64,000 nucleotides of DNA, taken from positions 59,138-123,137 of the forward strand of contig NZ_BMZA01000011.1 in NCBI RefSeq assembly GCF_014652555.1, read 5' to 3'. Positions within the stretch are counted from its first letter, which is position 1; each line of letters opens with the position of its first letter. Position numbers and translations under genes: made by a program. This DNA comes from Novosphingobium colocasiae. GTDB taxonomy: Bacteria; Pseudomonadota; Alphaproteobacteria; Sphingomonadales; Sphingomonadaceae. Below, one piece after another: positions 19,738-30,048 of the stretch. Under the pieces are notes generated by a model, which was not told the origin of the DNA, ran no database searches, and saw only the letters and a list, made by a program, of their open reading frames with translations.

Positions 19738-21245
19738 CCCGGTTCCCCCGCGACCCGGACCGCTTCGCGCGCGGCGGCGAACAGGGCGCCCGACTTGGCT
19801 TCGCATTCGCGCTGTTCGTATTCGGGGACGCTGTCCGATACGATCCCCGCGCCCGCTTGGACGTGGAGCACCCCGTCCTTGAGCACGCCGGTTCTGAGGA
19901 CAATGCAGCTATCGACCGACCCGTCCGGCGCGAAATAGCCGACGCCGCCGGCATAGGCGCCGCGCGTTTCGGGTTCCAGTTCGGCAATGATCTCGCACGC
20001 GCGCACTTTGGGCGCACCCGACACGGTACCGGCTGGGAAACCGGCGAACAGCGCATCGATGGCGTCGTGGCGGGCTGTGTCCAGCTTGCCGACCACGTTC
20101 GAGACGATGTGCATGACGTGGCTGTAGCGCTCGATCGTGTAGCTGCCGGTCACCTCCACGGTGCCGGCTGCGGCGACCCGGCCGACATCGTTGCGGCCCA
20201 GGTCGAGCAGCATCAGGTGTTCGGCGCGTTCCTTGGGATCGGCGAGCAGGCTTTCCTCGTTCGCCTTGTCCTCTGCCGGCGTCTTGCCGCGCGGGCGGGT
20301 GCCGGCGATCGGGCGGATGGTCACTTCGCCGTCGCGGACGCGCACCAGGATTTCCGGGCTCGATCCGATCAGCGCAAAACCCGGCAGGTCCAGGAAATAG
20401 AGGAACGGCGACGGGTTCACCCGGCGCAGCGCGCGATAGAGCGAAAGCGGCGGCAGCGTGAATTCGCAGGTAAAGCGCTGCGCCAGGACCACCTGGAAGA
20501 TGTCGCCCGCCTCGATGTAGTCCTTGGCGCGCAGCACCATGGCCTTGTAATCTTCGGGCGCCATGACCGGCGCGGGCTGGGGCACCGGCAAATCCGCTGC
20601 GCGCTGTTCGGCCGGGATCGGCAGGGCAAGACGGCGCAGCGCTTCCTCGATCCGCTCGGCCGCGCTTTCAAGCTGCACCTCGGCATTGCCATTGCCGGGC
20701 CACACCGGGGCGACGCAGAACAGTTCATCGCCCAGCCGATCGAACACCAGGATCAGCGAGGGGCGGACGAACAGCATGTCGGGCAGGTCGAGCACGCTTT
20801 GCGGGGCACGCGGCAGCTTTTCGACGAGGCCGATCGTCTCGTAACCGAAATAGCCGACAAGGCACGCCAGCGCCTTGGGCAGTTCGGCGGGAACCTCGAA
20901 GCGGCAGGCTTCCACCAGCGCGCGCAGTTCCGCCAGCGCATCGCCAGGGAGCGGTTCGAACGCCTCGCGATCGTGCTGCCACTGGCGGTTGATCGCGCAT
21001 TCGTGGCCCTTGCCCCGAAAAACCAGATCGGGGGCCAGCCCGATCAGGCTGTAGCGCCCGCGCGTTTCGCCGCCTTCCACCGATTCCAGCAGGAAATCGC
21101 CCCGTCCCGGCTCGAACAGCCGCAGCGCTGCCGCCACCGGCGTTTCGGTATCGGCGACGAGGCGACGCCACAGCAGCGCCGGCTGTCCGGCGGCGAGCCG
21201 GGCGGCGGCGGCGTCACGGGTGGATTGCATGGCCGAAATACTCAT
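19725..21245 (-). CDS. trpE: Anthranilate synthase component I
   Basis: Makes anthranilate from chorismate and ammonia, the committed step to tryptophan. The 506-residue protein has the N-terminal feedback-binding region (LLESVEGGETRGRYSLIG, where LLES binds tryptophan in this family) and the chorismate-binding core with FQVVLAQRF, IGSSPEIL, RPIAGTRPRGKTP, DLGRNDVGRV, HIVSNVVGKL and FPAGTVSGAPKVRA. ATG 21245 was chosen because it follows the ppiD stop by ten bases; the next ATG (21230) is possible. No leader peptide or attenuator is evident; it may be driven from the ppiD promoter. Confidence 0.95.
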   Translation of the reverse strand: MSISAMQSTRDAAAARLAAGQPALLWRRLVADTETPVAAALRLFEPGRGDFLLESVEGGETRGRYSLIGLAPDLVFRGKGHECAINRQWQHDREAFEPLPGDALAELRALVEACRFEVPAELPKALACLVGYFGYETIGLVEKLPRAPQSVLDLPDMLFVRPSLILVFDRLGDELFCVAPVWPGNGNAEVQLESAAERIEEALRRLALPIPAEQRAADLPVPQPAPVMAPEDYKAMVLRAKDYIEAGDIFQVVLAQRFTCEFTLPPLSLYRALRRVNPSPFLYFLDLPGFALIGSSPEILVRVRDGEVTIRPIAGTRPRGKTPAEDKANEESLLADPKERAEHLMLLDLGRNDVGRVAAAGTVEVTGSYTIERYSHVMHIVSNVVGKLDTARHDAIDALFAGFPAGTVSGAPKVRACEIIAELEPETRGAYAGGVGYFAPDGSVDSCIVLRTGVLKDGVLHVQAGAGIVSDSVPEYEQRECEAKSGALFAAAREAVRVAGEPGFGQ

Positions 21246-21255
21246 GGAACCGCGT

Positions 21256-23211
21256 TCATTCCGTCGCGGCTGACAGCGAGCCGCCAAGCTGCTGGCGTAG
21301 CGCCTTGAGCGCGGCGGGGTCCTTCTTGACGCCGACGTCCTTGCGGATCGCCGTGCTCAGCGCCTCGGCATAGGCCTGGCCAAGCTGGCCGCTCAGTTCC
21401 TTCTGCGCGGCGTCCAGAACGGCAGCGTTGTCCGCCTTGCCGGGCGTGACGTCATTGAGGGTGACGACGAACCAGCCGCGCTTGCCATCCGCCGTCTGCA
21501 CCTTGGTGGTGCCCTTGGCCATGCGGAACAGCAGCGTCACCGGCGGCGGCAACTGCTTGCCTTCCTGCAGCGCCATCGTCAGTTGGCGACGGGCCATCGC
21601 GATCGACTGCGGCGGGGGCAGCGGCTTGCCGGCGGCGGCAACCGCCTGCTGCAGGCTCTTCCCAGCACGCAGGGCTGCCTGCACCTTGAGCGCGGCGGCC
21701 TTGGCACCGGCGGATCCGGTTTCCAGCGCCCAGGCCTGCAGCACGTCCTGATGGATTTCCTCGAACGGGGCGGGGGCGGATGCGGCGATCGCGGTCACGT
21801 CATAAAGGGCCAGCACTTCGGCGGGCTGGGTTTCGGCTACCTGCGGTTTTTCCTGCTCCATCGCAAAGGCGGTGGCGATCACCGGCTTGAGTTCCGCCGG
21901 GGCCGACTGGCCGGGATTGAGATAGACCGCGCCGTCCGCCGTGAGTGGCGGGGTGGTCTGGACCTGCGCCCCGACGACCTTGGCCACTTCGGGGAGGCTG
22001 GCACCGTTATCGAACTGTTCCTCGATCCGCGCGGCGAGATCGGCGAAGGCCTTGCGGCGCTTTTCCATGGTCAGCGCGGTGACGATCTCGCCGCGCACCT
22101 GATCCAGCGTCTTGCCGGCGGTGTCCTGCACCTGCTCGACCCGGACGATGTGCCAGCCGAGCGGGCCCTTGACGACGGGGGCGAGCTTGCCCTGCGCGGT
22201 GGCGAACACGGCGCGGGCGACATCGGCGGAAGACTGCGCGGCATAGGTTTGCTGGTTGAGCAGCGGGATTTCGGCCGTGGCCAGCCCCTTTTCTTTGGCC
22301 GCCGCTTCCAGCGACTTGCCCCCGGACACCTCCGCCACCACGGCATCGGCGGCGGATTTGGTCGGCACGATCAGTTGCAGCAGGCGGCGGTTGTGCTGGG
22401 GGGCATAGTCCGTGGTGTTGCTCGCATAACGGGCGCGGATTTCCTGGTCGGTCGGCGCAGGAATATTCTTGAGCCCGGCAGCGGTGATCAGCGCATAGCG
22501 GATCGTGCGCCTTTCAGGGCGGATGAAGGCTTCGGAATGCGCCTTGTAGAACGCGCGGAGCTGCTGCCCGCTCGGTTTGTCCTTGGGCAGGAACAGCAGC
22601 GAGGGCAGGGCGACGGCGGTGCCCTTGCGGGTTTCGTCGAGCATGCCGGCGTAGCGCTTCGTCAGGTCGGCCGGCATCGTCGCGCCGATGGCGGCGGGGG
22701 CGAGCAACTGGCGCGAGATCAGGCCCTGGCGCAAGTCATCGCGCAGTTCCTTCTCGGAAATGCCGCGCTGTTGCAGCGCTTGCCGGAACACTTCCTGGCT
22801 GAACTGGTCGTCCACCCCGCGAAACGCCGGGATCCGGGCGATTTCGCTATCGACCAGACGATCGCCGGCGATCACGCCGTGGCTTTCGCCGAACACCGTC
22901 TGGGCGGTGCGATCGATCAGTTCGTCCTCGATCTCTTCCAACCCGCCTTGCAGCACCAGCATCTTCATGGTCGCCTTGGGGTCATTGGCGCGGGCGCGTT
23001 CGAGCGCGCTCTTCGCGGCTTGGGTGACCGCAGCGGCAGTAACCGGCTTGCCGCCGACATCGGCGAGGTCCGCGTCCGCTCCGCCGGTCGCCTGTCGCCC
23101 GAAATTGGCGATATCGCCGCCGGCAAAGGCCAGCGCCATGAGAAAGACGAAAAGAAGGGCGATGGCCGCTCCCACTTTGGAGTGGATGACCTTGCGGAAA
23201 ATGGAAATCAT
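21256..23211 (-). CDS. ppiD: Periplasmic peptidyl-prolyl isomerase, PpiD/SurA-type
   Basis: A 651-residue inner-membrane-anchored foldase. Its N-terminus IFRKVIHSKVGAAIALLFVFLMALAF carries one membrane helix (residues ~13-31), then a SurA_N-like helical region (~40-190), a parvulin PPIC domain around residues 235-365 (NRRLLQLIVPTKSAAD...GPLGWHIVRVEQV) and a second, more divergent C-terminal half. It helps outer-membrane and secreted proteins fold after Sec export. It precedes trpE by ten bases and is divergent from tpiA. Confidence 0.88.
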   Translation of the reverse strand: MISIFRKVIHSKVGAAIALLFVFLMALAFAGGDIANFGRQATGGADADLADVGGKPVTAAAVTQAAKSALERARANDPKATMKMLVLQGGLEEIEDELIDRTAQTVFGESHGVIAGDRLVDSEIARIPAFRGVDDQFSQEVFRQALQQRGISEKELRDDLRQGLISRQLLAPAAIGATMPADLTKRYAGMLDETRKGTAVALPSLLFLPKDKPSGQQLRAFYKAHSEAFIRPERRTIRYALITAAGLKNIPAPTDQEIRARYASNTTDYAPQHNRRLLQLIVPTKSAADAVVAEVSGGKSLEAAAKEKGLATAEIPLLNQQTYAAQSSADVARAVFATAQGKLAPVVKGPLGWHIVRVEQVQDTAGKTLDQVRGEIVTALTMEKRRKAFADLAARIEEQFDNGASLPEVAKVVGAQVQTTPPLTADGAVYLNPGQSAPAELKPVIATAFAMEQEKPQVAETQPAEVLALYDVTAIAASAPAPFEEIHQDVLQAWALETGSAGAKAAALKVQAALRAGKSLQQAVAAAGKPLPPPQSIAMARRQLTMALQEGKQLPPPVTLLFRMAKGTTKVQTADGKRGWFVVTLNDVTPGKADNAAVLDAAQKELSGQLGQAYAEALSTAIRKDVGVKKDPAALKALRQQLGGSLSAATE

Positions 23212-23472
23212 GGCCGGTCGCTCAGCGGTTACCTTAGGGGCGCGGGCGCGGGACCCGCTTGCAAGGCGCTGGCTTTAGGGGGCTGCGGCATTTCCTGCAA
23301 TGGGCGTTCTGACCGCGCCGGGGTGCCCGATGGCAGTTAGATATCCCGGAGTCGCGGCAGTCCGTTTTGACAAATCGGGCTGCTCTGGCCTAGCAGCGCG
23401 CCAGGTCGCGACCGTCGATTCACAACATCGGCCGGATTCGCGGGCAACTGGGGTTTTCAGATCGGGGTTCTC

Positions 23473-24231
23473 ATGGCTGGCTTGCCTTACATTGTCGGAA
23501 ACTGGAAAATGAACGGGACACGCGCGATGCTGAACGAGGCGCGGGCGATGGACCGTGCTGCCGGGCGGTTTCCGAAGGTCCAGGTAGCGGTCGCCCCGCC
23601 GGCGACGCTGCTCTGGCGCACCCGCGAGGCGGTGGAACTGATCGGGGTCGGCGGGCAGGATTGCCACGCCAAGGACAGCGGCGCGTTCACCGGGGACATT
23701 TCGGCCACGATGCTCAAGGACGCCGGGGCGGATTTCACCATCACCGGCCATTCCGAACGGCGCACCCTGCACGGCGAAACCGATGCCGACGTCAAGGCCA
23801 AGTCCGAATCGGCGCTCGCCGCCGGCCTTTCGGTCATCCTGTGCGTCGGCGAAACCGAAGCCGAGCGCGATGCCGGCCGTGCGGTCGATGTGGTGAGCGG
23901 CCAGCTCGAAGGTTCTTGCCCCACGGTGGACGGTGCGGCCGAGAAGCTCTCGATCGCTTACGAGCCGGTCTGGGCGATCGGCACCGGCCGCGTCCCCTCG
24001 ATCGACGATGTCGCCGCCATGCATGCCGCGATCCGCGAACGGCTGGTGGCGATCTACGGCGCTGCCGGGGCCGAAGTGCGCATCCTCTACGGCGGCTCGG
24101 TCAAGGCGGACAATGCCGCCGAACTGCTGGCGGTGCCCGAAGTGGGCGGCGCGCTGGTCGGCGGGGCCAGCCTGACGGCGGAAAGCTTCCTGGCGATCGT
24201 CGGCGCGGCGGCTTCGCTCAACGCCGACTGA
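23473..24231 (+). CDS. tpiA: Triosephosphate isomerase
   Basis: Interconverts dihydroxyacetone phosphate and glyceraldehyde-3-phosphate. The 252-residue barrel has GNWKMNGT (residues ~9-16, catalytic Lys), ITGHSERR (~93-100, catalytic His) and AYEPVWAIGTG (~162-172, catalytic Glu), with the phosphate-gripping YGGSVKADN and VGGASL near the end. The divergent gene is ppiD. The 260-bp gap between the two starts shows no gene. Confidence 0.97.
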   Translation: MAGLPYIVGNWKMNGTRAMLNEARAMDRAAGRFPKVQVAVAPPATLLWRTREAVELIGVGGQDCHAKDSGAFTGDISATMLKDAGADFTITGHSERRTLHGETDADVKAKSESALAAGLSVILCVGETEAERDAGRAVDVVSGQLEGSCPTVDGAAEKLSIAYEPVWAIGTGRVPSIDDVAAMHAAIRERLVAIYGAAGAEVRILYGGSVKADNAAELLAVPEVGGALVGGASLTAESFLAIVGAAASLNAD

Positions 24232-24363
24232 CAGGCGGGGCAGGCCCGTCGGCGCGTCCGACGGGTTGCTTCCGAGGCGGGTTGCGCCTATCTGCGCGGC
24301 AAGGATCGCGGCTTCGGCGCGCGGCCATGATGGTTTGAACCTCCCGAAAGGTTGCGAGGCGAG

Positions 24364-24726
24364 ATGTTTCTTTTCCTGACCGTGTTGCAGGCACTTGTCG
24401 CTGCGGCGCTTGTCGGCGTCGTGCTGATGCAGAAGTCGGAAGGCGGCGGCCTGGGCATGGGCGGCAGCCCGTCCGGCCTGATGTCGGCGCGTGGCGCGGC
24501 GAACTTTCTCACCCGGGCCACCGGCATCCTGGCGACGCTGTTCGTGGTGCTCAGCATCGTGCTGGCGGCGATGGCGGTCGAGGTGACCAGCGGCCGCGAG
24601 ATCGACACCTCGCTGCAGCGTGACACCGGCACGGCCCCGGCTGCGGCCGGTCAGCCCGCTCCGGCGGCGCAGCCTGCGGCTCCAGCCGGCCAGGCCGATC
24701 CGCTTTCGGGCGCAGCCAAGCAGTAA
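24364..24726 (+). CDS. secG: Preprotein translocase subunit SecG
   Basis: A 120-residue small membrane subunit of SecYEG. It has two membrane helices (residues ~3-22 and ~51-72), separated by the conserved VLMQKSEGGGLGMGGS loop and FLTRATGILATLF, followed by a Pro/Ala/Gln-rich cytosolic tail typical of alphaproteobacterial SecG. ATG 24364 is preceded by GCGAGGCGAG. The usual tpiA-secG-pyrG order is present. Confidence 0.94.
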   Translation: MFLFLTVLQALVAAALVGVVLMQKSEGGGLGMGGSPSGLMSARGAANFLTRATGILATLFVVLSIVLAAMAVEVTSGREIDTSLQRDTGTAPAAAGQPAPAAQPAAPAGQADPLSGAAKQ

Positions 24727-24847
24727 CCTCCCGCGCCTATCGCGTCTCCGATCCCGCAGCCTGGCCGGTTACCCGGCCGGGCCGCCCAACATTAGTTTTG
24801 TGGATTGAGCCTCTGGGTGCTTGCCCAAGGGGCCCCACCCCATTTAA

Positions 24848-26491
<1,644 letters not shown>

Positions 26492-26502
26492 CAATAAACG
26501 GA

Positions 26503-26541
26503 AGGGCGCGGCTGCCTCGGCAACCGCGCCCCTTTCTTGTT
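26503..26541. terminator. Intrinsic terminator between convergent pyrG and hsp20
   Basis: GGGCGCGG (26504-26511) and CCGCGCCC (26524-26531) form an 8-bp GC stem with additional inner pairs (CTGCC/GGCAA region), followed on the plus strand by CTTTCTTGTT. It sits between the pyrG stop and the hsp20 stop and may serve both. Confidence 0.75.
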
Positions 26542-26557
26542 CGTCGCTCGCAGAAAA

Positions 26558-27022
26558 TCAGGCGGCGGCGCTGTCCTTGCCGTCCTCGACGATCTTGAGC
26601 GTGCTGCCGCCCACCGCGATCTTCTTGGGCTTCATCGCTTCGGGCACTTCGCGCACGAGATCGATCACCAGCAGGCCGTCGGCAAGATCGGCGTTTTGGA
26701 CGCGAACGTAGTCAGCCAGTTCGAACCGCCGTTCGAACCCGCGCTGAGCGATGCCCACATGCAGGTATTCGCCTTCCAGTTCCTCGTCCGGCTTGTGGCC
26801 CTTGACGACAAGAAGGTTGGCCTGCGCGGTGATGTCGATATCGGCGGGCTTGAAGCCGGCCACGGCGAGCGTGATGCGATAGGCGTCAGGCCCGCGACGT
26901 TCGATGTTGAAGGGCGGGTACTTGTCACCCTGGTTCGTGCGCGCCTGGTTTTCGATCATGTCGAACAAGCGGTCGAAACCGACCATGGTGCGGCGATAGG
27001 GCGTGAAATCGATACGGTTCAT
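26558..27022 (-). CDS. Small heat-shock protein (Hsp20/IbpA-type)
   Basis: A 154-residue ATP-independent holdase. The N-terminus (MNRIDFTPYRRTMVGFDRLFDMI) matches IbpA-type proteins; an alpha-crystallin domain follows (residues ~36-125, YPPFNIERRGPDAYRITLAVAGFK...YLHVGIAQRGFERRFELADYVRV...GLLVIDLVREVPE), then MKPKKIAV, the C-terminal I/L-x-I-like motif region. AGGAGG lies nine bases upstream of ATG 27022. The gene has a sigma-32 promoter and a ROSE-like leader, so it is heat-induced at both the transcript and translation levels. Confidence 0.94.
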   Translation of the reverse strand: MNRIDFTPYRRTMVGFDRLFDMIENQARTNQGDKYPPFNIERRGPDAYRITLAVAGFKPADIDITAQANLLVVKGHKPDEELEGEYLHVGIAQRGFERRFELADYVRVQNADLADGLLVIDLVREVPEAMKPKKIAVGGSTLKIVEDGKDSAAA

Positions 27023-27117
27023 GACAAAAATCCTCCTATGAGCAATCTTCGCAAATCTGAGGCCCGGCGATTCCGGCACCTCGGTTTTCAGGACGTGCCC
27101 ATGGCGGGCCACGTCCT
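27023..27117 (-). promoter_or_regulatory. ROSE-type RNA thermometer in the hsp20 leader
   Basis: The ~95-nt leader (minus strand) has a 5' stem CAGGACGTG...CACGTCCTG and a 3' part GATTGCTCATAGGAGG, where TTGCT can pair with the AGGAG ribosome-binding site. A U(U/C)GCU stretch facing AGGAGG is the hallmark of ROSE elements of alphaproteobacterial small heat-shock genes, which melt on heating. Folding was judged by eye. Confidence 0.75.
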
Positions 27118-27122
27118 GAGCA

Positions 27123-27153
27123 CCTAGATATGCTGCGGGCGTTGCCTTTCAAG
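27123..27153 (-). promoter_or_regulatory. Sigma-32 (RpoH) promoter of hsp20
   Basis: On the minus strand CTTG (27153-27150, within CTTGAAA) is followed after 17 bp by CATATCTAGG (27132-27123). The alphaproteobacterial RpoH consensus is CTTG-N17-CYTATNTNNG, so only one base departs. It places transcription start near 27116. Confidence 0.8.
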
Positions 27154-27215
27154 AGGGTGGCGGCCGCGCAATTCCCGCCGGTACTGCCGGCCGCACGCAA
27201 GAGGAACACCGCCGC

Positions 27216-27479
27216 ATGAGTCAGCCCAAGGTCGAAATCTACACCAAGTGGGGTTGCCCCTACTGCGTCGCCGCCAAGGCCCTGCTCGACAAGAAGGGCG
27301 TCAGCTATGACGAGATCGACGTGACGATGGGCGGTGCGAAGCGCGCCGAAATGGTAGAGCGCGTGCCCGGGGCGAGCACGGTGCCACAGGTTCTGATCGA
27401 CGGCACGCCGTTTGGCGGGTTCGACGATATCAACGCGCTGGACCGGCAGGGCAAGCTCAACCCGGTGCTGGGCCTCTGA
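27216..27479 (+). CDS. grxC: Glutaredoxin 3
   Basis: An 87-residue dithiol glutaredoxin with the active site CPYC (residues 13-16, GCPYCVAAKALL), the conserved TVPQVLIDG (residues ~52-60, cis-proline) and GGFDDINAL glutathione-binding turn. It reduces disulfides and may serve ribonucleotide reductase. It is followed by the nitrilase-family gene 14 bp later and then the DUF1178 gene, an arrangement common in alphaproteobacteria. Confidence 0.95.
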   Translation: MSQPKVEIYTKWGCPYCVAAKALLDKKGVSYDEIDVTMGGAKRAEMVERVPGASTVPQVLIDGTPFGGFDDINALDRQGKLNPVLGL

Positions 27480-27493
27480 CCGCTCCCGCAACG

Positions 27494-28318
27494 ATGCGCA
27501 TCGGCATCCTGCAGATGACCACCGGCATAGACCCGGCAGTCAACGCGCGCGTCATCTCGTCTGCCATCGCCGACGCGCGCGCGGGCGGGGCAGCGATGCT
27601 GTTTACGCCGGAAATGTGCGGCCTGCTCGATCGCAACCGCCAGCGCGCCGCCGAGCATATCGTGGCCGAGGAGGACAACCCGGTCCTTGCCGCCGCGCGC
27701 GAGGCGGCGGCCGCCGCCGGGATCTGGGTGCACCTGGGCTCGCTGGCGATCCGGCGTGCGGACGGACGATGGGCCAATCGGTGCTTTGTAATCGACGATA
27801 CCGGGGCCATCGCGGCCCGCTACGACAAGATCCACATGTTCGATGTCGATCTGGCAAGCGGCGAATCATGGCGGGAATCGAACGCTTATGAGGCCGGCGA
27901 TGCCGTCGTCACGGTGGAGACCCCGCTGGGCCGGCTCGGGCTCGCGATCTGCTACGATATCCGCTTCCCCGCGCTGTTCGAGGCACTGGGCCGACGCGGG
28001 TGCGATCTGATCGCCATCCCCGCCGCCTTCACCGTGCCCACCGGGCGCGATCATTGGCACTTGCTGCAACGCGCCCGCGCCGTGGAAGCCAGCGCCTTCG
28101 TTATCGCCCCGGCACAAGTGGGCCACCATGAAGACGGACGTCAGACCTACGGCCACTCGCTGGCGATCGATCCCTGGGGCAAGGTCCTGCTCGACATGGG
28201 CGGGGCGGATGATGGCGGCCACGCCGGGCTTGGCTTCGTCGATCTTGATCCGGGCCGCATCGCTGAAGTGCGCGCGCAATTGCCCAGTCTTGCCAACCGG
28301 CGCGATTTCGCCAAATAG
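27494..28318 (+). CDS. Carbon-nitrogen hydrolase (Nit1/Nit2-type amidase)
   Basis: A 274-residue nitrilase-superfamily enzyme with the Glu-Lys-Cys triad: E in TPEMCGL (residue ~38), K in YDKIHMFDVDL (~113) and C in AICYDIRFP (~153). The HMFDVDL signature and length fit the Nit branch, whose members hydrolyse deaminated glutathione or omega-amides such as 2-oxoglutaramate. The neighbouring glutaredoxin gene is consistent with a glutathione-related repair role, though that is inference. Confidence 0.88.
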   Translation: MRIGILQMTTGIDPAVNARVISSAIADARAGGAAMLFTPEMCGLLDRNRQRAAEHIVAEEDNPVLAAAREAAAAAGIWVHLGSLAIRRADGRWANRCFVIDDTGAIAARYDKIHMFDVDLASGESWRESNAYEAGDAVVTVETPLGRLGLAICYDIRFPALFEALGRRGCDLIAIPAAFTVPTGRDHWHLLQRARAVEASAFVIAPAQVGHHEDGRQTYGHSLAIDPWGKVLLDMGGADDGGHAGLGFVDLDPGRIAEVRAQLPSLANRRDFAK

Positions 28319-28325
28319 CCCGATC

Positions 28326-28847
28326 ATGATTGTTTACGATCTCGCCTGTGCCCACGGTTGCCCCCGCTTCGAAGGGTGGTTCCGGTCCTCGGACGATTTC
28401 GATCGCCAGCTTGTCGCGGGCCTGCTGTGCTGCCCCGCTTGCGGCTCCGCCAGCGTCAGCAAGGCGTTGCAGGCTCCGCGCCTCGCACGCAAGGGCAACC
28501 AGCTCCAGCCGGTCAGCACTCCCGCCACCACGCCGACCACATCCGCGCCCGAGAAGCTGCCCGCCGCCCCTGTCAGCGGCGCAGCGCCGGTGGCCTCAGG
28601 GCCGCTGCCGGCGCAAGCGGTAGAGATGCTGCACAAGCTGGCGACGATGCAGGCCGAAATCCTCAAGCATTCGCGCGATGCCGGCCCCCGCTTCGCGGAA
28701 GATGCCCGCGCCATGCATTACGGCGAGAAGGAAGCCGCGCCGATCCACGGCCAGGCCACGATCGAGGAAGCGCGCGAGCTGATCGAGGAGGGCATCGAGG
28801 TCATGCCGCTGCCCTTTCCGCTCGTCGCCCCCGACAAGGCGAACTGA
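28326..28847 (+). CDS. DUF1178 family protein
   Basis: A 173-residue protein beginning MIVYDLACAHGCPRFEGWF, with two cysteine pairs (C8/C12 region and LLCCPACGS at ~34-42) that look zinc-binding, a variable Pro/Thr/Ala-rich middle (~60-100) and a conserved C-terminal part (DAGPRFAEDARAMHYGE...IHGQATIEEARELIEEGIEVMPLPFP). This pattern matches the uncharacterised DUF1178 family. It starts seven bases after the nitrilase stop. Biochemical function unknown. Confidence 0.85.
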   Translation: MIVYDLACAHGCPRFEGWFRSSDDFDRQLVAGLLCCPACGSASVSKALQAPRLARKGNQLQPVSTPATTPTTSAPEKLPAAPVSGAAPVASGPLPAQAVEMLHKLATMQAEILKHSRDAGPRFAEDARAMHYGEKEAAPIHGQATIEEARELIEEGIEVMPLPFPLVAPDKAN

Positions 28848-28914
28848 TCGCGCCAGACCGCAGCAGCCCCGCGTTGCCAAGCGGCAAAGGTCACGCTAGG
28901 ACCCACCTCGCGAT

Positions 28915-28991
28915 GCGCCCGTAGCTCAGCAGGATAGAGCATCAGATTCCTAATCTGGGGGCCACAGGTTCGAATCCTGTCGGGCGCACCA
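28915..28991 (+). tRNA. tRNA-Arg (CCT)
   Basis: A complete cloverleaf: acceptor GCGCCCG/CGGGCGC, D arm GCTCAGCAGGATAGAGC, anticodon loop TTCCTAA (anticodon CCT), T arm ACAGGTTCGAATCCTGT, discriminator A and encoded CCA at 28989-28991. Confidence 0.97.
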
Positions 28992-29155
28992 CAAAACCTG
29001 CCGTTTGCGCAGGCTCCGCAGCAACACGAAGGACTGGCGCGAAGCTTGCGTTCGTTCGCGATGCGGGATGGCGCATCCGGTGGGAGAGGCGCGGCCGTTT
29101 TCGACAATCCGGCGGAATCGCGAGAGCGGCGATGCCGGGAGGCATCACGTCGCGG

Positions 29156-29371
29156 TCAGTTGTCTTTGCTGATTTCGCTCAGGCGCAATTGCTCGGCCTC
29201 GGCTTCAGCTTTGACGATGCAGGCATCCTGGGTTTTCTGCGCCCGGTCGGCGAGTTCTTCCCAGGCCGCTGCGGCCCTGAGGCATCGGTCGCGTACCAGC
29301 GGCAAAGTGGCAGCATCGGCAGCGACGTTCTGGATTTCGGCTTGCTCGCGGTAGAACATAAGCGATGACAT
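29156..29371 (-). CDS. Small hypothetical protein (71 aa)
   Basis: Starting at ATG 29371 (MSSLMFYREQAEIQNVAAD), the protein is predicted to be almost wholly helical, with AATLPLVRDRCLRAAAAWEELADRA and a Glu/Ala-rich end (AEAEAEQLRLSEISKDN). Short proteins of this pattern (helix with W-x-x-L-A) are common beside cold-shock genes in sphingomonads, but I cannot name a family with certainty. No membrane segment or cysteine. The gene follows csp on the same strand after a terminator-like hairpin. Confidence 0.6.
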   Translation of the reverse strand: MSSLMFYREQAEIQNVAADAATLPLVRDRCLRAAAAWEELADRAQKTQDACIVKAEAEAEQLRLSEISKDN

Positions 29372-29403
29372 GTGGATCGCTCCTGGTCCCGGCAAAAGTG
29401 GGT

Positions 29404-29433
29404 CGGCGGACCTTTCCGGAAAAAGGTCCGCCG
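29404..29433 (-). terminator. Terminator-like hairpin after csp
   Basis: On the minus strand CGGCGGACCTTT and AAAGGTCCGCCG form a 12-bp stem around TTCCGG, followed by ACCCACTTTTGCC. It lies 11 bp after the cold-shock gene stop. Confidence 0.7.
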
Positions 29434-29444
29434 GGTCGGCCCGA

Positions 29445-29651
29445 TCAGGCCGTCTGGAGGTTGACAGCCGAGGTCTTGCCGCGACGGTCGGTTTCCAGTT
29501 CGTAGGAAACGCGCTGATCCTTGTTCAGGGTGCGCATGCCGGCGCGCTCGACCGCGCTGATGTGAACGAAAGCATCGTCGCCACCGGTTTCGGGAGCGAT
29601 GAAGCCATAGCCCTTGTCGGCATTGAAGAATTTGACGGTGCCGGTAATCAT
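29445..29651 (-). CDS. Cold-shock domain protein
   Basis: A 68-residue single-stranded nucleic-acid-binding protein with RNP1 (KGYGFIAP, residues ~13-20) and RNP2 (DAFVHISAVE, ~25-34) motifs of the five-stranded cold-shock barrel. MITGTVKFFNADKGYGF fixes ATG 29651, preceded by AAGGAT. Likely an RNA chaperone. A ~100-bp untranslated region lies upstream without other genes. Confidence 0.95.
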   Translation of the reverse strand: MITGTVKFFNADKGYGFIAPETGGDDAFVHISAVERAGMRTLNKDQRVSYELETDRRGKTSAVNLQTA

Positions 29652-29876
29652 ATGGGTATCCTTTGCCCAATGCAGGTATGACGGGCATGCACCAACCGCG
29701 GCGCATCCCGGCTTCGTGAGGCTAGTAAGGGACAAAGGGGAGCCATGGCGGCCCAATATCCGTCGCAGGCGACGTGTCAGCCCCGCCCGCCTACAGGTTA
29801 TCGCAGCAAATAGATAGGCGAATTCGGTATTTTTTGGCGTCATCACGATGCGCCGGACTTTCCGGTAAACAGAAAG

Positions 29877-29951
29877 TGGCTCCCCGAGTAGGATTCGAAC
29901 CTACGGCCATTCGATTAACAGTCGAATGCTCTACCGCTGAGCTATCGGGGA
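29877..29951 (-). tRNA. tRNA-Asn (GTT)
   Basis: Minus-strand cloverleaf: acceptor TCCCCGA/TCGGGGA, D arm GCTCAGCGGTAGAGC, anticodon loop CTGTTAA (anticodon GTT), T arm GTAGGTTCGAATCCTAC, discriminator G and encoded CCA (29879-29877). Confidence 0.97.
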
Positions 29952-30048
29952 GCAGCCCGTTGGTTTCTCCACCGCCGGGCAGGGGTGCGCCTATAACAGC
30001 GCCGTCGGGATTGGCAAGCCCATGGTGCAGGAAAATGCGGCCAAATCT

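Noticed and set aside
28915..28991. tRNA-Arg as an integration site for an island
   Set aside because: No integrase, direct repeat of the tRNA 3' end or composition shift is visible nearby.
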